Shown here piece after piece: positions 7,438 to 15,883 of a stretch of 33,135 bases of DNA (position 1 is the first letter of the stretch; each line of letters opens with the position of its first letter). The stretch lies in contig MHXU01000008.1 of NCBI GenBank assembly GCA_001824555.1, positions 7,485-40,619 on the forward strand, given 5' to 3'. The notes beneath the pieces are model-generated. The model had not been told where the DNA came from. It did not search any database and saw nothing but the letters and a program-made list of their open reading frames with translations. This DNA comes from Planctomycetes bacterium GWC2_45_44. GTDB taxonomy: Bacteria; Planctomycetota; Phycisphaerae; Sedimentisphaerales; UBA12454. The position numbers and the translations under genes were made by a program.

Positions 7438-7671
7438 TTACATCACTATTGTTGTTTTTATCTTTTTTTGAGATTCATTAAATTTATTGACCATATTTTC
7501 TGCCTGAAACATTGAGACCCCCTATCCATTTTTGGAAATCTTAATAATCTCATTTCGAACCGCTTCAGACTTTTCCATCAATGAATAGAGCGGCCACAAT
7601 GAACCTGTTCCCCAGCCATAAAAACTATAGTCGTCTTCGGTATATAGATATACATGCGCGTCAACTGTCAT
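7438..7671 (-). pseudogene. Small ORF overlapping the aminotransferase stop, broken by TAG
   Basis: The ATG (7671-7669) overlaps the TGA of the class III aminotransferase gene (ATGA arrangement). The frame reads MTVDAHVYLYTEDDYSFYG, then GSLWPLYSLMEKSEAVRNEI, for 49 codons to TAG (7522-7524). It continues in frame for 27 more codons (GVSMFQAENMVNKFNESQKK) to TAA at 7438. The family is not recognised. The coupled start suggests it was translated after the aminotransferase; the internal stop suggests decay. It could also be a functional 49-residue peptide. Confidence 0.35.
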
Positions 7672-8918
7672 GGGTTATTACCGGAAGTTGCCATTTCCTT
7701 GATTGCACATTCCATTCTTTCAAGTGCCTCCGCAATGTCATTTTCTTTATGAGCATAATTTACATATGAAACATTATACAATGACACTCCATACTTGTAG
7801 CAGGCGCAAAAAAATAACTTCGCAAGACTATTACTTGCAAATTCTATCAGTGGACATACTTCAAATCCTTTAACTTGTGCGCCAATGCCATACCTGCCAA
7901 ATAAGGCATTAACTTCAGGCCATATTTTTTTTCCTGTTTTCCACAGATTTTCGATAACCTTATTGTCCTGATAATACCGTATACACACCTTTGCAGCCGC
8001 TAAAGATAAAGTTTCGCCACCAAAAGTAGAGGAAATACCTAATCCTTCAGCTGAATCAAGAAGCTCTGCCCTCCCCGTGTAAACCGATAGCGGCATACCG
8101 TTTGAAATTCCTTTTGCAAATACAGCCATATCCGGCATAAAATTGAAATATTCATGCGCACCGCCTATGGCAAGTCTGAAGCCGGTAACAATTTCATCCA
8201 TTATCATTAGTGCTCCATACTGTTGTGTAAGCCTGCGCATTGCCGGTAAGAAATGCAATCCTTCGGACATGTTCGAATAATCGCAGGCAATTACAACGGC
8301 TGCTATTTTATCTCCAATTTTACGAAACACATTCTCCCATACATCTTCCTTGCCCCATGGCATCATATGATGAAGCGCTGCAAGAGAAGCTGGCACTCCT
8401 TTGGTGGGGTTGCTATTTATCAAACCAGATGGCCTAAAACCTTCATCGCTAAGGCTATTAAGCCACCCATTATAACCACACTGCAAAATAACATCCCTAT
8501 TGGTTGCATTTCTAGCAATTTTAATACAGGCAGCAATTGCTTCGCCTCCGGTTTTTAAAAAACGAACACGCTGCGCACATGGAACAACATTCACCAGCAT
8601 TTCTGCAACTTCACCCTCAAGAGGATGTGGATGGCCAAACACAACACCATTTTGCAACTGCATTTTTATGGCCTCATCAATTTCAGGCACACCGTATCCA
8701 AGCGTCACAGGCCCAAGCCCATTACGAAAATCGATATATTCATTGCCGTCTGCATCCCATACACGACATCCCTTTCCCTTTACAATGCTTGCCGGTTCAA
8801 CTCCGGTAAACAAAGGTATTTTCGAGTTAGTGGAACTGCCACTTGCCAGATATTGTCTGCTTCTAAGGTAACTATCCCATGCTTTTTTATCACTCATTGG
8901 AAGATTCCATAATTTCAT
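7668..8918 (-). CDS. Class III PLP aminotransferase, glutamate-1-semialdehyde-aminomutase-like
   Basis: This 416-aa fold-type I PLP enzyme has VKGKGCRVWDADGNEYIDF (about 46-64) as the typical head of class III aminotransferases, TGGEA (123-127) for phosphate binding, MDEIVTGFR with D241 for the pyridine nitrogen, and FAKGISNGMP with K269 as the Schiff-base lysine. The pattern is closest to the HemL-like group, but a catabolic cluster makes haem synthesis unlikely. Amine transfer or an aminomutase step on a sugar- or amino-acid-derived aldehyde or ketone is more plausible. It starts 21 bp after the GH123-like gene. An internal ATG at residue 8 is an alternative start. No key residue is missing. 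Confidence 0.88.
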   Translation of the reverse strand: MKLWNLPMSDKKAWDSYLRSRQYLASGSSTNSKIPLFTGVEPASIVKGKGCRVWDADGNEYIDFRNGLGPVTLGYGVPEIDEAIKMQLQNGVVFGHPHPLEGEVAEMLVNVVPCAQRVRFLKTGGEAIAACIKIARNATNRDVILQCGYNGWLNSLSDEGFRPSGLINSNPTKGVPASLAALHHMMPWGKEDVWENVFRKIGDKIAAVVIACDYSNMSEGLHFLPAMRRLTQQYGALMIMDEIVTGFRLAIGGAHEYFNFMPDMAVFAKGISNGMPLSVYTGRAELLDSAEGLGISSTFGGETLSLAAAKVCIRYYQDNKVIENLWKTGKKIWPEVNALFGRYGIGAQVKGFEVCPLIEFASNSLAKLFFCACYKYGVSLYNVSYVNYAHKENDIAEALERMECAIKEMATSGNNP

Positions 8919-8939
8919 CTAAATGCTGTCCAGGTATCT

Positions 8940-11795
8940 TCACTCCCTGCGGCATCTTTTCCTGGCTAATATATCATCGGCCTTAACGAGCATTTCTGCA
9001 GTCATTTGCCTGAACTGATAAAAATCCATTGCAGTCAATTTCAATGGCAGACTGCGAGCGCCTCCCACAAATTTTTCAGGAGGAACATCGAGCAGATTTT
9101 TTGCTTGTATCATAAATTTTTTATCTTGTGAACTGAACGTGTCAAAGCCTATCTTTTCGGCCTGCTTTACACGTTTCTCAAGCATTTCAAGATATCTGAC
9201 ATCATCTCTGCCTTCACGAAAAGCCTCATACTGCCATGTCAAAACCGGGCCACTTTCCCCCCTGTAAGCATAATGCATCGGCCGATAATGGAAATCGCCT
9301 TCCCAATCATCCCAGTCTCCCAATGCATTGTAGGCATATGGATAACTTCCGGTGTATCCACCATACCATATCATCAGTCCACTTAATAACCTGTCTGGCA
9401 TCGTATTTTCCAATGGGTGCCAATAAAACCATGCTTCATCATAAGGTAATTTACGACGTTGCTCACTTATTACACCACTCGGCATATCCAGTACAGGCAA
9501 ATCCAGATTGCCTAATTCTTTTGCACCTTGCAAGTCAATGGCGACAGCCGTTTTCATATTGCCCTCATGCGTCCATTGGTTCATTATACGGCACATACGC
9601 ATAGCCTTGCCCGTACTATCGTAGCCCGGTTCGTCCCAAGTATAAAAGTAGAAGTCGATGCCCGTTTCCGCTGCAATCTTTGACAGCTCTTTACAAAACT
9701 TTATCAGATTGGCTTTATGCTGTGACTCTGAAACCAATTGCTCTTCAGAAATCCTACACAATAAATCTAAAGGCTGGGTGTACCAATTGTTGCCCCAGTA
9801 TACAGTTTTGCCTGTCAATCCATATTTCTTACGCAACTCCAATGCCTTTCTTATCACAGTAAAATCATAGCTAATTACAAAGCCGTCTTTCATCCGGGCA
9901 TCGGCTCCTTCTAAAATGGGCATCGAAGTGAACCCATGATCTGCGGCAACACGCAAATCCTCTTGATAGCAGGCATCATTGTTAGGATCTTTACCATTGC
10001 TATACCTGCCTAAATAATACATCGTAGAGGTAAATTTGCTTGGCTCAATTGACAAAGGCAGCACTTTTATTTCAACTGGAATGCGCGCAAGTGCAACGTC
10101 CCCGGACATTGCCTCTGCATAACCACGATACAAGCCTGGCTTCTGTTCCTTTGGAATGTATGCCGTCAACCAAAACTGACGGCTCTGGAAACGACTAATG
10201 TGCACCGACTTGAGATATGGGCTGTCTGCAATACTATGGACAATATTTCGCTGGATGTTGTGGTCTGAATCAATTATTGAATCATTTTTTAACAATAATT
10301 CGCCCGTCCATACCACATTTCCGGCTTTATCTACTTCCGACTCTGTGCCGGCCTGATACCAATATTTCAATACTCGTATGTCAATATTGCTGCAATCCAA
10401 CACATCACCGGCATCAGACAAAAGATTGTTAATCTTTAAAATCACATCGTGTCCGGCATCCAACATTAGAACATTAACGCAGCCCGGCTCATATTCACCT
10501 CGCATTGCTGTGATGCTGACTTTTCCACCAATATCGCAGGGATTAGGAATATAATCATAGTCAGTACTTGTAAACGGCGGCAAAGAGAACCACATCGCTG
10601 TTTTAGATTGCCATTGGCAATCGAGACCGATAAGCCATTCGACAATTCTGCATTCATGCAACAATTTTTCTATGGAGCGTTTTTCGCTGTTACAATCAAG
10701 AACCTTAAGCTGCCCCTGCCATGTGTTTTTGATGCCATCAAGAAGCGCAGGTGTTTTTTGCTTGCTCAACTTATTAACTAATTTCTCTGCATTTGCAAGC
10801 ATTATAACCCTGATGTCGTATTTCCCTGTACTCATACGCTCACTGCGATATAGCACCTTGGCAGGCTTGGCTGTAGAAAACAACTCAATCTGACCTAAAA
10901 CGAGATTTTCTGACAAAGGAAACCGCTCTGTAAATTGAGTGGGTTTGTCAGCTTTAATATGTGAAATTGCATCCCTGACCATTTCTTTATTATCAAACCA
11001 ATTGTAGCGTATTTTATAATTACCTGACACCGCCGCTTGAATGATAAAGTTTAGTTCATTCTCTGGCGGCAGGTCATAAGCAGTCTTAGGATTTTGCTTG
11101 AGAGACGAATGTATGCTTTGCAGCAATCTTTGCTTGAGAAAAATTACCTCTCCAAATCTTTCACGGTCAGTAAATGAATTAGTCCCCGACCACGAGGAAA
11201 TGTTTGATGCACCAACTCTGTTTCTACAGATGTTCATCCGCCACACAGTGCCATCATTGGGGTATTGCTCGCCAAGTGTTTTGAAGGGAATTGCCATTTC
11301 AACCGTCCAACAGTCTTCCCCTGATTTTGCCGCTGATTGCCAATTGCCGTTCCACTGCGCAGGGATGTCTATATCACGACATTCTTCAGTCGTCCCTTTT
11401 GAATTGATACAAAACTGGAAATATACTTCCGCCCCGGGTGTAGCAGCAATAAAAAACTCTAAATCATCATCCTGCCATATCCCACTGTCATGCTCTGTTT
11501 TATTGGTGACTATTTTGTCCATAAAGGGCTCATCAAGGCGAATCCCAAGATAGAGATTATTCGAATCATACCCCAGCATCACAGTGGTCTGTACAGGATT
11601 AATCGTATATGAACCGTTAACAAATGCTCCTATGGAGGGCAATTGAGTCCAGCATTGCTCATCGAGAATACCATCTATCTTTGGAGTCTGTATAACTGGC
11701 TGACAGGGATATCGTGGCATCTGAAATTCCCCAAAACACAAACCAGCCAGAATAAGTATGAGCAACAAGACCGCAAAGCGTTTTTCTTGAAACAC
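8940..11795 (-). CDS. Secreted glycoside hydrolase-like protein (CBM9-like N-terminus, GH123/DUF4091 C-terminus)
   Basis: This 951-aa protein starts at GTG with AGAAAGG upstream. The signal peptide is MFQEKRFAVLLLILILAGLCF. Residues about 30-230 resemble the CBM9-like domain of surface glycan-active proteins (PKIDGILDEQCW, NNLYLGIRLDEP, DDDLEFFI). The C-terminal half resembles GH123/DUF4091: a barrel from about residue 585, TWDEPG with the adjacent pair D721-E722, and the closing DWDDWEGDFHYRP and REGRDDVRYLEMLE segments. GH123 enzymes use a neighbouring Asp-Glu pair in substrate-assisted cleavage of N-acetylhexosamines, so release of an amino sugar is a reasonable inference, not shown. It probably acts outside the cytoplasm and feeds the symporter. 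Confidence 0.8.
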   Translation of the reverse strand: MFQEKRFAVLLLILILAGLCFGEFQMPRYPCQPVIQTPKIDGILDEQCWTQLPSIGAFVNGSYTINPVQTTVMLGYDSNNLYLGIRLDEPFMDKIVTNKTEHDSGIWQDDDLEFFIAATPGAEVYFQFCINSKGTTEECRDIDIPAQWNGNWQSAAKSGEDCWTVEMAIPFKTLGEQYPNDGTVWRMNICRNRVGASNISSWSGTNSFTDRERFGEVIFLKQRLLQSIHSSLKQNPKTAYDLPPENELNFIIQAAVSGNYKIRYNWFDNKEMVRDAISHIKADKPTQFTERFPLSENLVLGQIELFSTAKPAKVLYRSERMSTGKYDIRVIMLANAEKLVNKLSKQKTPALLDGIKNTWQGQLKVLDCNSEKRSIEKLLHECRIVEWLIGLDCQWQSKTAMWFSLPPFTSTDYDYIPNPCDIGGKVSITAMRGEYEPGCVNVLMLDAGHDVILKINNLLSDAGDVLDCSNIDIRVLKYWYQAGTESEVDKAGNVVWTGELLLKNDSIIDSDHNIQRNIVHSIADSPYLKSVHISRFQSRQFWLTAYIPKEQKPGLYRGYAEAMSGDVALARIPVEIKVLPLSIEPSKFTSTMYYLGRYSNGKDPNNDACYQEDLRVAADHGFTSMPILEGADARMKDGFVISYDFTVIRKALELRKKYGLTGKTVYWGNNWYTQPLDLLCRISEEQLVSESQHKANLIKFCKELSKIAAETGIDFYFYTWDEPGYDSTGKAMRMCRIMNQWTHEGNMKTAVAIDLQGAKELGNLDLPVLDMPSGVISEQRRKLPYDEAWFYWHPLENTMPDRLLSGLMIWYGGYTGSYPYAYNALGDWDDWEGDFHYRPMHYAYRGESGPVLTWQYEAFREGRDDVRYLEMLEKRVKQAEKIGFDTFSSQDKKFMIQAKNLLDVPPEKFVGGARSLPLKLTAMDFYQFRQMTAEMLVKADDILARKRCRRE

Positions 11796-12034
11796 GTAAA
11801 ACCTTTCTATAAAATTACAGATAAGTTTTTAAAATCAAAACCACATCCCATATAAATCGAAGACTGGTATTCCTTTCAGTCCACTGACTTACGCAGCTAT
11901 TTCGGCCGCCTCGAACATCCGGCATGGCTGGCCATTATGCGAACCAACATAAATCAGCGTTTACTCTGGCCAAATTAGTCAAAACTATTTTATCAACCAA
12001 TCACACCCACCTTTTAAGGTATACGGCACGTAGC
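11796..12034. other. Intergenic gap inside the cluster
   Basis: 239 bp separate the DHDPS-family gene and the GH123-like gene, the largest apparently gene-free gap in the metabolic block. Minus-strand frames here are short and show no family motif. An internal promoter for the GH123-like gene could lie here, but no convincing box pair was found. Confidence 0.35.
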
Positions 12035-13141
12035 TTATGCGGACGGCAAACAAATAGAATAATTATCAAACCATCGCGGCAGATTTTCCTTCACAAATGC
12101 CTCGTCAGTCAAATGGGGATACATGCTGCAAATTCTGTCAATTTCCTCTTTCTGGCCAAATGATAAAGTCTCACGAGGATTAAGACACCAGTTTCCCTCG
12201 AAAAGCCCTTGTCTTCGCAAAACCTCATGGATACCGGGAATACAACCACTAAAATCGTTGGCCACATCAAAAATCGCCGCATTTGCTTCAGTTATTTGCG
12301 CGGCAAGTGTAAGCATTTCAGGTGTGATAGCACTCTTATTTTCATGTATTTTATGTATTTCTGTTAATAATTCGACCGTTTTTTTTGTCCATACCGCCCA
12401 GTGTCCCAGCAAGCCACCTACTATACGAATTTCTTTTGAGACAAACGCTGTGCCGATTTTATAGGTTGTCAAAAGATCAACAACAATGTTGTCGTCGTTG
12501 CCGGTATAAAGAGCAATTTCTTTCTCACGGCCACATTCACATACTGCACGTATAACATCAAGAGTATAATATCGATTAAAAGGAGCTATTTTGATAGCAA
12601 TGACATTCTCAATCTCAACAAACTTTCTCCAAAAACTCAATGGCAGTCTTCCGCCCCCGACAGCCGGTTGAAGGTAAAATCCGATAATAGGAATAATCTC
12701 TGCGATCTGCCGACAGTGGTCGATGACTATGTTGTCATCTTTTTCGTCCACAAATGATGACAAACTCAACAGACCTGCGTGATATCCATTCTTCCACGCA
12801 AACTCGGCCTCCTTTTTCGCCTGAGCAGTTTTGCCACAAACTCCTGCTATTTTAAATATTTGATCGATACCCCTGCTTTGGCAATAATTGTCCACCACGT
12901 TTGAAGCAAACTCGAGTACAGGTTCGAATAATCCAACATTGCGATCTCTGATTTCAAACTGTGTCGAGTGAACACCAACCGCAACCCCGCCAACGCCGGC
13001 ATCAATATAATATCGTAAAATTGCTCTCTGGTGCAGCTGGTCAAATGTGCGATGTGAATTCAGCGATAAAGGGACGGCTGGGATAACAATCCCCTTACGG
13101 ATTTTTTTTAAAAGTTCTGGCGGAAGTTCATTCAACTTCAT
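12035..13141 (-). CDS. Dihydrodipicolinate synthase/KDG-aldolase-family class I aldolase
   Basis: This 368-aa protein is longer than a standard DapA (about 290-300 aa) because of a C-terminal extension. The DHDPS-family core is clear: VIPAVPLSL near the start, GGVAVGVHSTQF (51-62) where DapA has the GTTGE loop, IIGFYLQP with Y156 as the proton-relay tyrosine, and VIAIKIAPFNR with K184 as the Schiff-base lysine. The family makes or cleaves C-C bonds with pyruvate or an analogue; in catabolic clusters it typically splits 2-keto-3-deoxy acids. Beside an enolase-superfamily enzyme and lactonase-like hydrolases, that role is the best guess. It follows the SDR gene by 18 bp, suggesting co-transcription. 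GVHS in place of GTTG hints at a substrate unlike that of DapA. Confidence 0.82.
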   Translation of the reverse strand: MKLNELPPELLKKIRKGIVIPAVPLSLNSHRTFDQLHQRAILRYYIDAGVGGVAVGVHSTQFEIRDRNVGLFEPVLEFASNVVDNYCQSRGIDQIFKIAGVCGKTAQAKKEAEFAWKNGYHAGLLSLSSFVDEKDDNIVIDHCRQIAEIIPIIGFYLQPAVGGGRLPLSFWRKFVEIENVIAIKIAPFNRYYTLDVIRAVCECGREKEIALYTGNDDNIVVDLLTTYKIGTAFVSKEIRIVGGLLGHWAVWTKKTVELLTEIHKIHENKSAITPEMLTLAAQITEANAAIFDVANDFSGCIPGIHEVLRRQGLFEGNWCLNPRETLSFGQKEEIDRICSMYPHLTDEAFVKENLPRWFDNYSICLPSA

Positions 13142-13159
13142 GGAAACATCTTTCTCACA

Positions 13160-14191
13160 TCAATACTGGCCGTTCTGCGTTTCAAAATGAGTTGGCTTAT
13201 CTATATTTTCGCCGCCATTTTTGATCCAGTGCGATATCCAGCGGATCATAGTTCCAAGAGGAACTGTCGGATTTCCAAAAAGCGAATTTGCTTTTGCGGC
13301 ATTATTAAGATAGCCTTTGCCATTTTCCGTGCCGACAAAGACAGGCGTTTTGCCAAAAATTCTGCCAAACTCGCTCGCCGCCCAACGCACAGACACTGTC
13401 TCTGGCCCGGTGATATTAAGTATAGACGATGGACTGCTTGCATATACAAGGCTTTGTATCACCTGATTGCAGACATCACCCTGCCAAATGCCATTTATGT
13501 ATCCAGTGGTAATATCAATCGGTTCTGAATTGAAGACTTTCATGGCAATATCAACCAGCACACCATAACGAAGTTCAACCGCATAATTCAGGCGTATCTG
13601 CACGACTCTTTCACCTTTCTCGGCAGCATAGTAGTCAAACATTCTTTCTCTGCCAAGGCAGCTTTGAGCATATTCGCCAACCGGATTGGCCGTATCCGTT
13701 TCAACTGACCCACCACTTCCCAATTGCACCACGGGATAGACACAGCCGGTTGAAAACACGGCTATTCGACTGGCAGTAAATACACTGGCAACATTATGCG
13801 GCACCATGACATTGGCAGCCCATGTTATCCATTCAGTACCGGTAGAGCCAAACTTGCGGCCAGCCATGTAAATTATATTTTCAACTTTTGGCAGAGTTTT
13901 TACCGCATCAATATCAAGCATGTCGCATACGAGCGTCTTAATACCTTGCTTTTCCAATTCTGGCATGGGCATTATATCGACAGCGAACACCTGCTTTTCA
14001 ATTTTAGCAGCTTCCATCGCCCGCTTGACCATCCGCGCCATTGTTGGACCAACCTTGCCGCCGGTGCCAAGTATCATTATGTCGCCATTATAGCCTGCCA
14101 CCGATTCTACCGTCGCATCAGATGGCCTACTAAGAACTTCTTCTATCTGCTGTACTGAGGTAATGTATTTAGGAAACATAAACATCTTCAT
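13160..14191 (-). CDS. NAD-dependent epimerase/dehydratase (extended SDR), catalytic Lys replaced
   Basis: A Rossmann head GTGGKVGP (residues 51-58 of the longest form) and VFSTGCVYP place this in the extended SDR family of nucleotide-sugar or uronate enzymes. The catalytic YxxxK should lie at YAQSC (Y183, C187): Tyr is kept but Lys is Cys, followed by a normal LGRERMF helix. The rest of the fold, including LNITGPETVSVR near the C-terminus, looks intact. A TTG at 14218 would add nine residues; the ATG at 14191 is preferred, though its ribosome site is weak. Possible roles are a sugar or uronate dehydrogenase or epimerase in the pathway. It ends 18 bp before the aldolase gene. Confidence 0.8.
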   Translation of the reverse strand: MKMFMFPKYITSVQQIEEVLSRPSDATVESVAGYNGDIMILGTGGKVGPTMARMVKRAMEAAKIEKQVFAVDIMPMPELEKQGIKTLVCDMLDIDAVKTLPKVENIIYMAGRKFGSTGTEWITWAANVMVPHNVASVFTASRIAVFSTGCVYPVVQLGSGGSVETDTANPVGEYAQSCLGRERMFDYYAAEKGERVVQIRLNYAVELRYGVLVDIAMKVFNSEPIDITTGYINGIWQGDVCNQVIQSLVYASSPSSILNITGPETVSVRWAASEFGRIFGKTPVFVGTENGKGYLNNAAKANSLFGNPTVPLGTMIRWISHWIKNGGENIDKPTHFETQNGQY

Positions 14192-14275
14192 ATCAGCAAT
14201 AGACACCCTTAAAAACAAAGAGAGCTATTAATGACTCATGTTAAAAATTACATTTGTTTTAGCAAGACTCATGGA

Positions 14276-14380
14276 CTATTCTTTGAAAAACTTCCTGGCT
14301 TCATTCCAATCCAACGGCAATGATACCGACTGTTTTAACGAAGCAACCATTTGCGCCACCCAGTCGAGTTCAATCTGCCA
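14276..14380 (-). pseudogene. Orphan C-terminal tail, probably of a Gfo/Idh/MocA oxidoreductase
   Basis: A minus-strand frame of 34 codons between the MttB-like and SDR genes reads WQIELDWVAQMV, then SVSLPLDWNEARKFFKE, then TAG at 14276-14278. It aligns with the tail of the broken Gfo/Idh gene at 7012-7393 (ISLPLD-TEAKKFFND), with Trp where that copy has TGA. No start codon or N-terminal domain is nearby. It is the leftover of a second related gene or of a duplication followed by deletion. The Gfo/Idh assignment rests on that alignment. Confidence 0.6.
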
Positions 14381-14394
14381 GACAAATACAAATT

Positions 14395-15813
14395 TTAAAA
14401 TTTTGAGACTATTTTTTGCAGTTCTGATTTAATTTTATTGTCAATCAATTTAGGTTTAGCCGCCTTATACTGTCGCACTTTCTCTCGTGCGAGCTGATAT
14501 GTATCTTTACTACCATGAGCATCCCAACTCGCTTTCGGTCCGCGAACAGCAAGACGAGGAAGCAGATATTCATCTGAATACAACATTTTCATCGTGTGAT
14601 CGGTAGTTAAATAGGTTTGCCCATGCGGCCCGATTTCCTTGATAAGGCTACCGCCAATCGTGTCATCGTTAACAGTGATACCGGCAGCGATACGTTTGGC
14701 CATCAATGAGATTTCTTCGTCAATAAGCAATTGTTCGTGGCTGCACGTCATACCTGTCGCAAACATACCACAGTTAACGATAAGGTCATGTCCGGCACCA
14801 ACAGCACAGAATTGACTAAGGGTCTTTTCGCAGGCGTTTTGCTCATCGTGAGCGTGGTTATCGGAATTCGGCGCAGTCGTATGGGATGGAATTTTATAGA
14901 ATCGTGCAAGTTGAGCTGCGGCAATACGACAAAGAGTCGTTTCCGCTGAACCAACCAACGCAGCGCCGCTTCGCATATCCGTAGTCGTCCATGAATTGGC
15001 ATACATAACTTTTGCGCCTGGGCATAAAAGCTGTATCATGATAAGACCCGACAGGCATTCGACATTATTCATCGTCAAAAGCCCGGCAAGCGTGTAAGGA
15101 GCTGATATACCGGCGTTAGGTTCGGGCAGTATCGCTATTGGCACTCCAGTATCCACGGTATCCATAATCGCATCAACGACATTCCCTTCCCAGAACAGAG
15201 GACTTGTGGGTGAAAGCTGTGTGATGCCATATACCTGATTTTTCAGATCGCCCCTGAATGCCGCTCTAAGCATCTCAATGCAAGCCTTATTGACTTTTGC
15301 ACTGTCGGTTGAAAAATAAATTGGTTTCGCAGAGTTCTCGATGACGGCCTGAACACCATAAAGCAGTGAAGCATGTGGATCAGGCACATCCTGTGGCATT
15401 ACGGGAATACCTATCATATCAATACCATCAAGATCATCGCATATCCGAGCAAACAATTCCACATCGGCAACCATGGAGTTGCGGGTTTGCCCCGTTTCAG
15501 AATCGAACCAAAAAACGGCATTGTGGCCGGCAGCTATCTTTGGAACACCGTCGCCAAGCACAAAAGCAGGCTTGCCATTTTGATCAAATACTTCAAATTG
15601 ACAGGGAATGCTTGCCAAAGCACTTTCTATGCAGGCCTTCGAGAACCTGACTATTTGCTTTTCAGCATCAACGACAAGCCCTTTCTGTCTTAAAAAATCA
15701 AGCATACGCTTGTTAAGAACTTTTATTCCACAATTCGTGAGAATATCAATGGATACATTATGAATATCACTAATTTCAGATTCAGACAAGACCTTAAACT
15801 TCGACAATTTCAT
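14395..15813 (-). CDS. MttB-family (trimethylamine methyltransferase-like) corrinoid methyltransferase, non-pyrrolysine
   Basis: This 472-aa protein has the MttB/COG5598 layout: an N-terminal helical segment (SEISDIHNVSIDIL...CGIKV) and a TIM barrel with AAGHNAVFW, GITQLSPTSPL and ILPEPNAGISAPYT. It reads through without an amber codon, so it belongs to the large non-pyrrolysine branch. Characterised members move a methyl group from quaternary amines such as glycine betaine, proline betaine or carnitine to a corrinoid protein. No corrinoid-binding protein or activating enzyme gene is in the window, so the acceptor is elsewhere or the reaction differs. GAAGGG precedes the ATG. It sits 70 bp downstream of the Gfo/Idh gene among sugar-type enzymes, which is unusual company. 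The cellular site is the cytosol. Confidence 0.85.
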   Translation of the reverse strand: MKLSKFKVLSESEISDIHNVSIDILTNCGIKVLNKRMLDFLRQKGLVVDAEKQIVRFSKACIESALASIPCQFEVFDQNGKPAFVLGDGVPKIAAGHNAVFWFDSETGQTRNSMVADVELFARICDDLDGIDMIGIPVMPQDVPDPHASLLYGVQAVIENSAKPIYFSTDSAKVNKACIEMLRAAFRGDLKNQVYGITQLSPTSPLFWEGNVVDAIMDTVDTGVPIAILPEPNAGISAPYTLAGLLTMNNVECLSGLIMIQLLCPGAKVMYANSWTTTDMRSGAALVGSAETTLCRIAAAQLARFYKIPSHTTAPNSDNHAHDEQNACEKTLSQFCAVGAGHDLIVNCGMFATGMTCSHEQLLIDEEISLMAKRIAAGITVNDDTIGGSLIKEIGPHGQTYLTTDHTMKMLYSDEYLLPRLAVRGPKASWDAHGSKDTYQLAREKVRQYKAAKPKLIDNKIKSELQKIVSKF

Positions 15814-15883
15814 TTTAATCTACCCTTCAATTTACATAGACAGGGAATTCCCATGCCCTTAAGAACAATTCATAGATTTATAA

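Noticed and set aside
1-7671. Stop-codon recoding (TGA as Trp or selenocysteine, TAG as pyrrolysine), suggested by in-frame stops at 154, 7042 and 7522 and by the MttB homologue
   Set aside because: TGA and TAG end several intact genes in the window (for example TGA at 7668 and 25021, TAG at 5712 and 32987). The interrupted frames carry other damage or lie in remnants, and the MttB-like gene has no internal amber codon.
11871-11960. Dispersed repeat shared with 3890-3950 (GAACA..CCAGC/GGCTGG words)
   Set aside because: The similarity is limited to short scattered words and gives no convincing alignment by eye.
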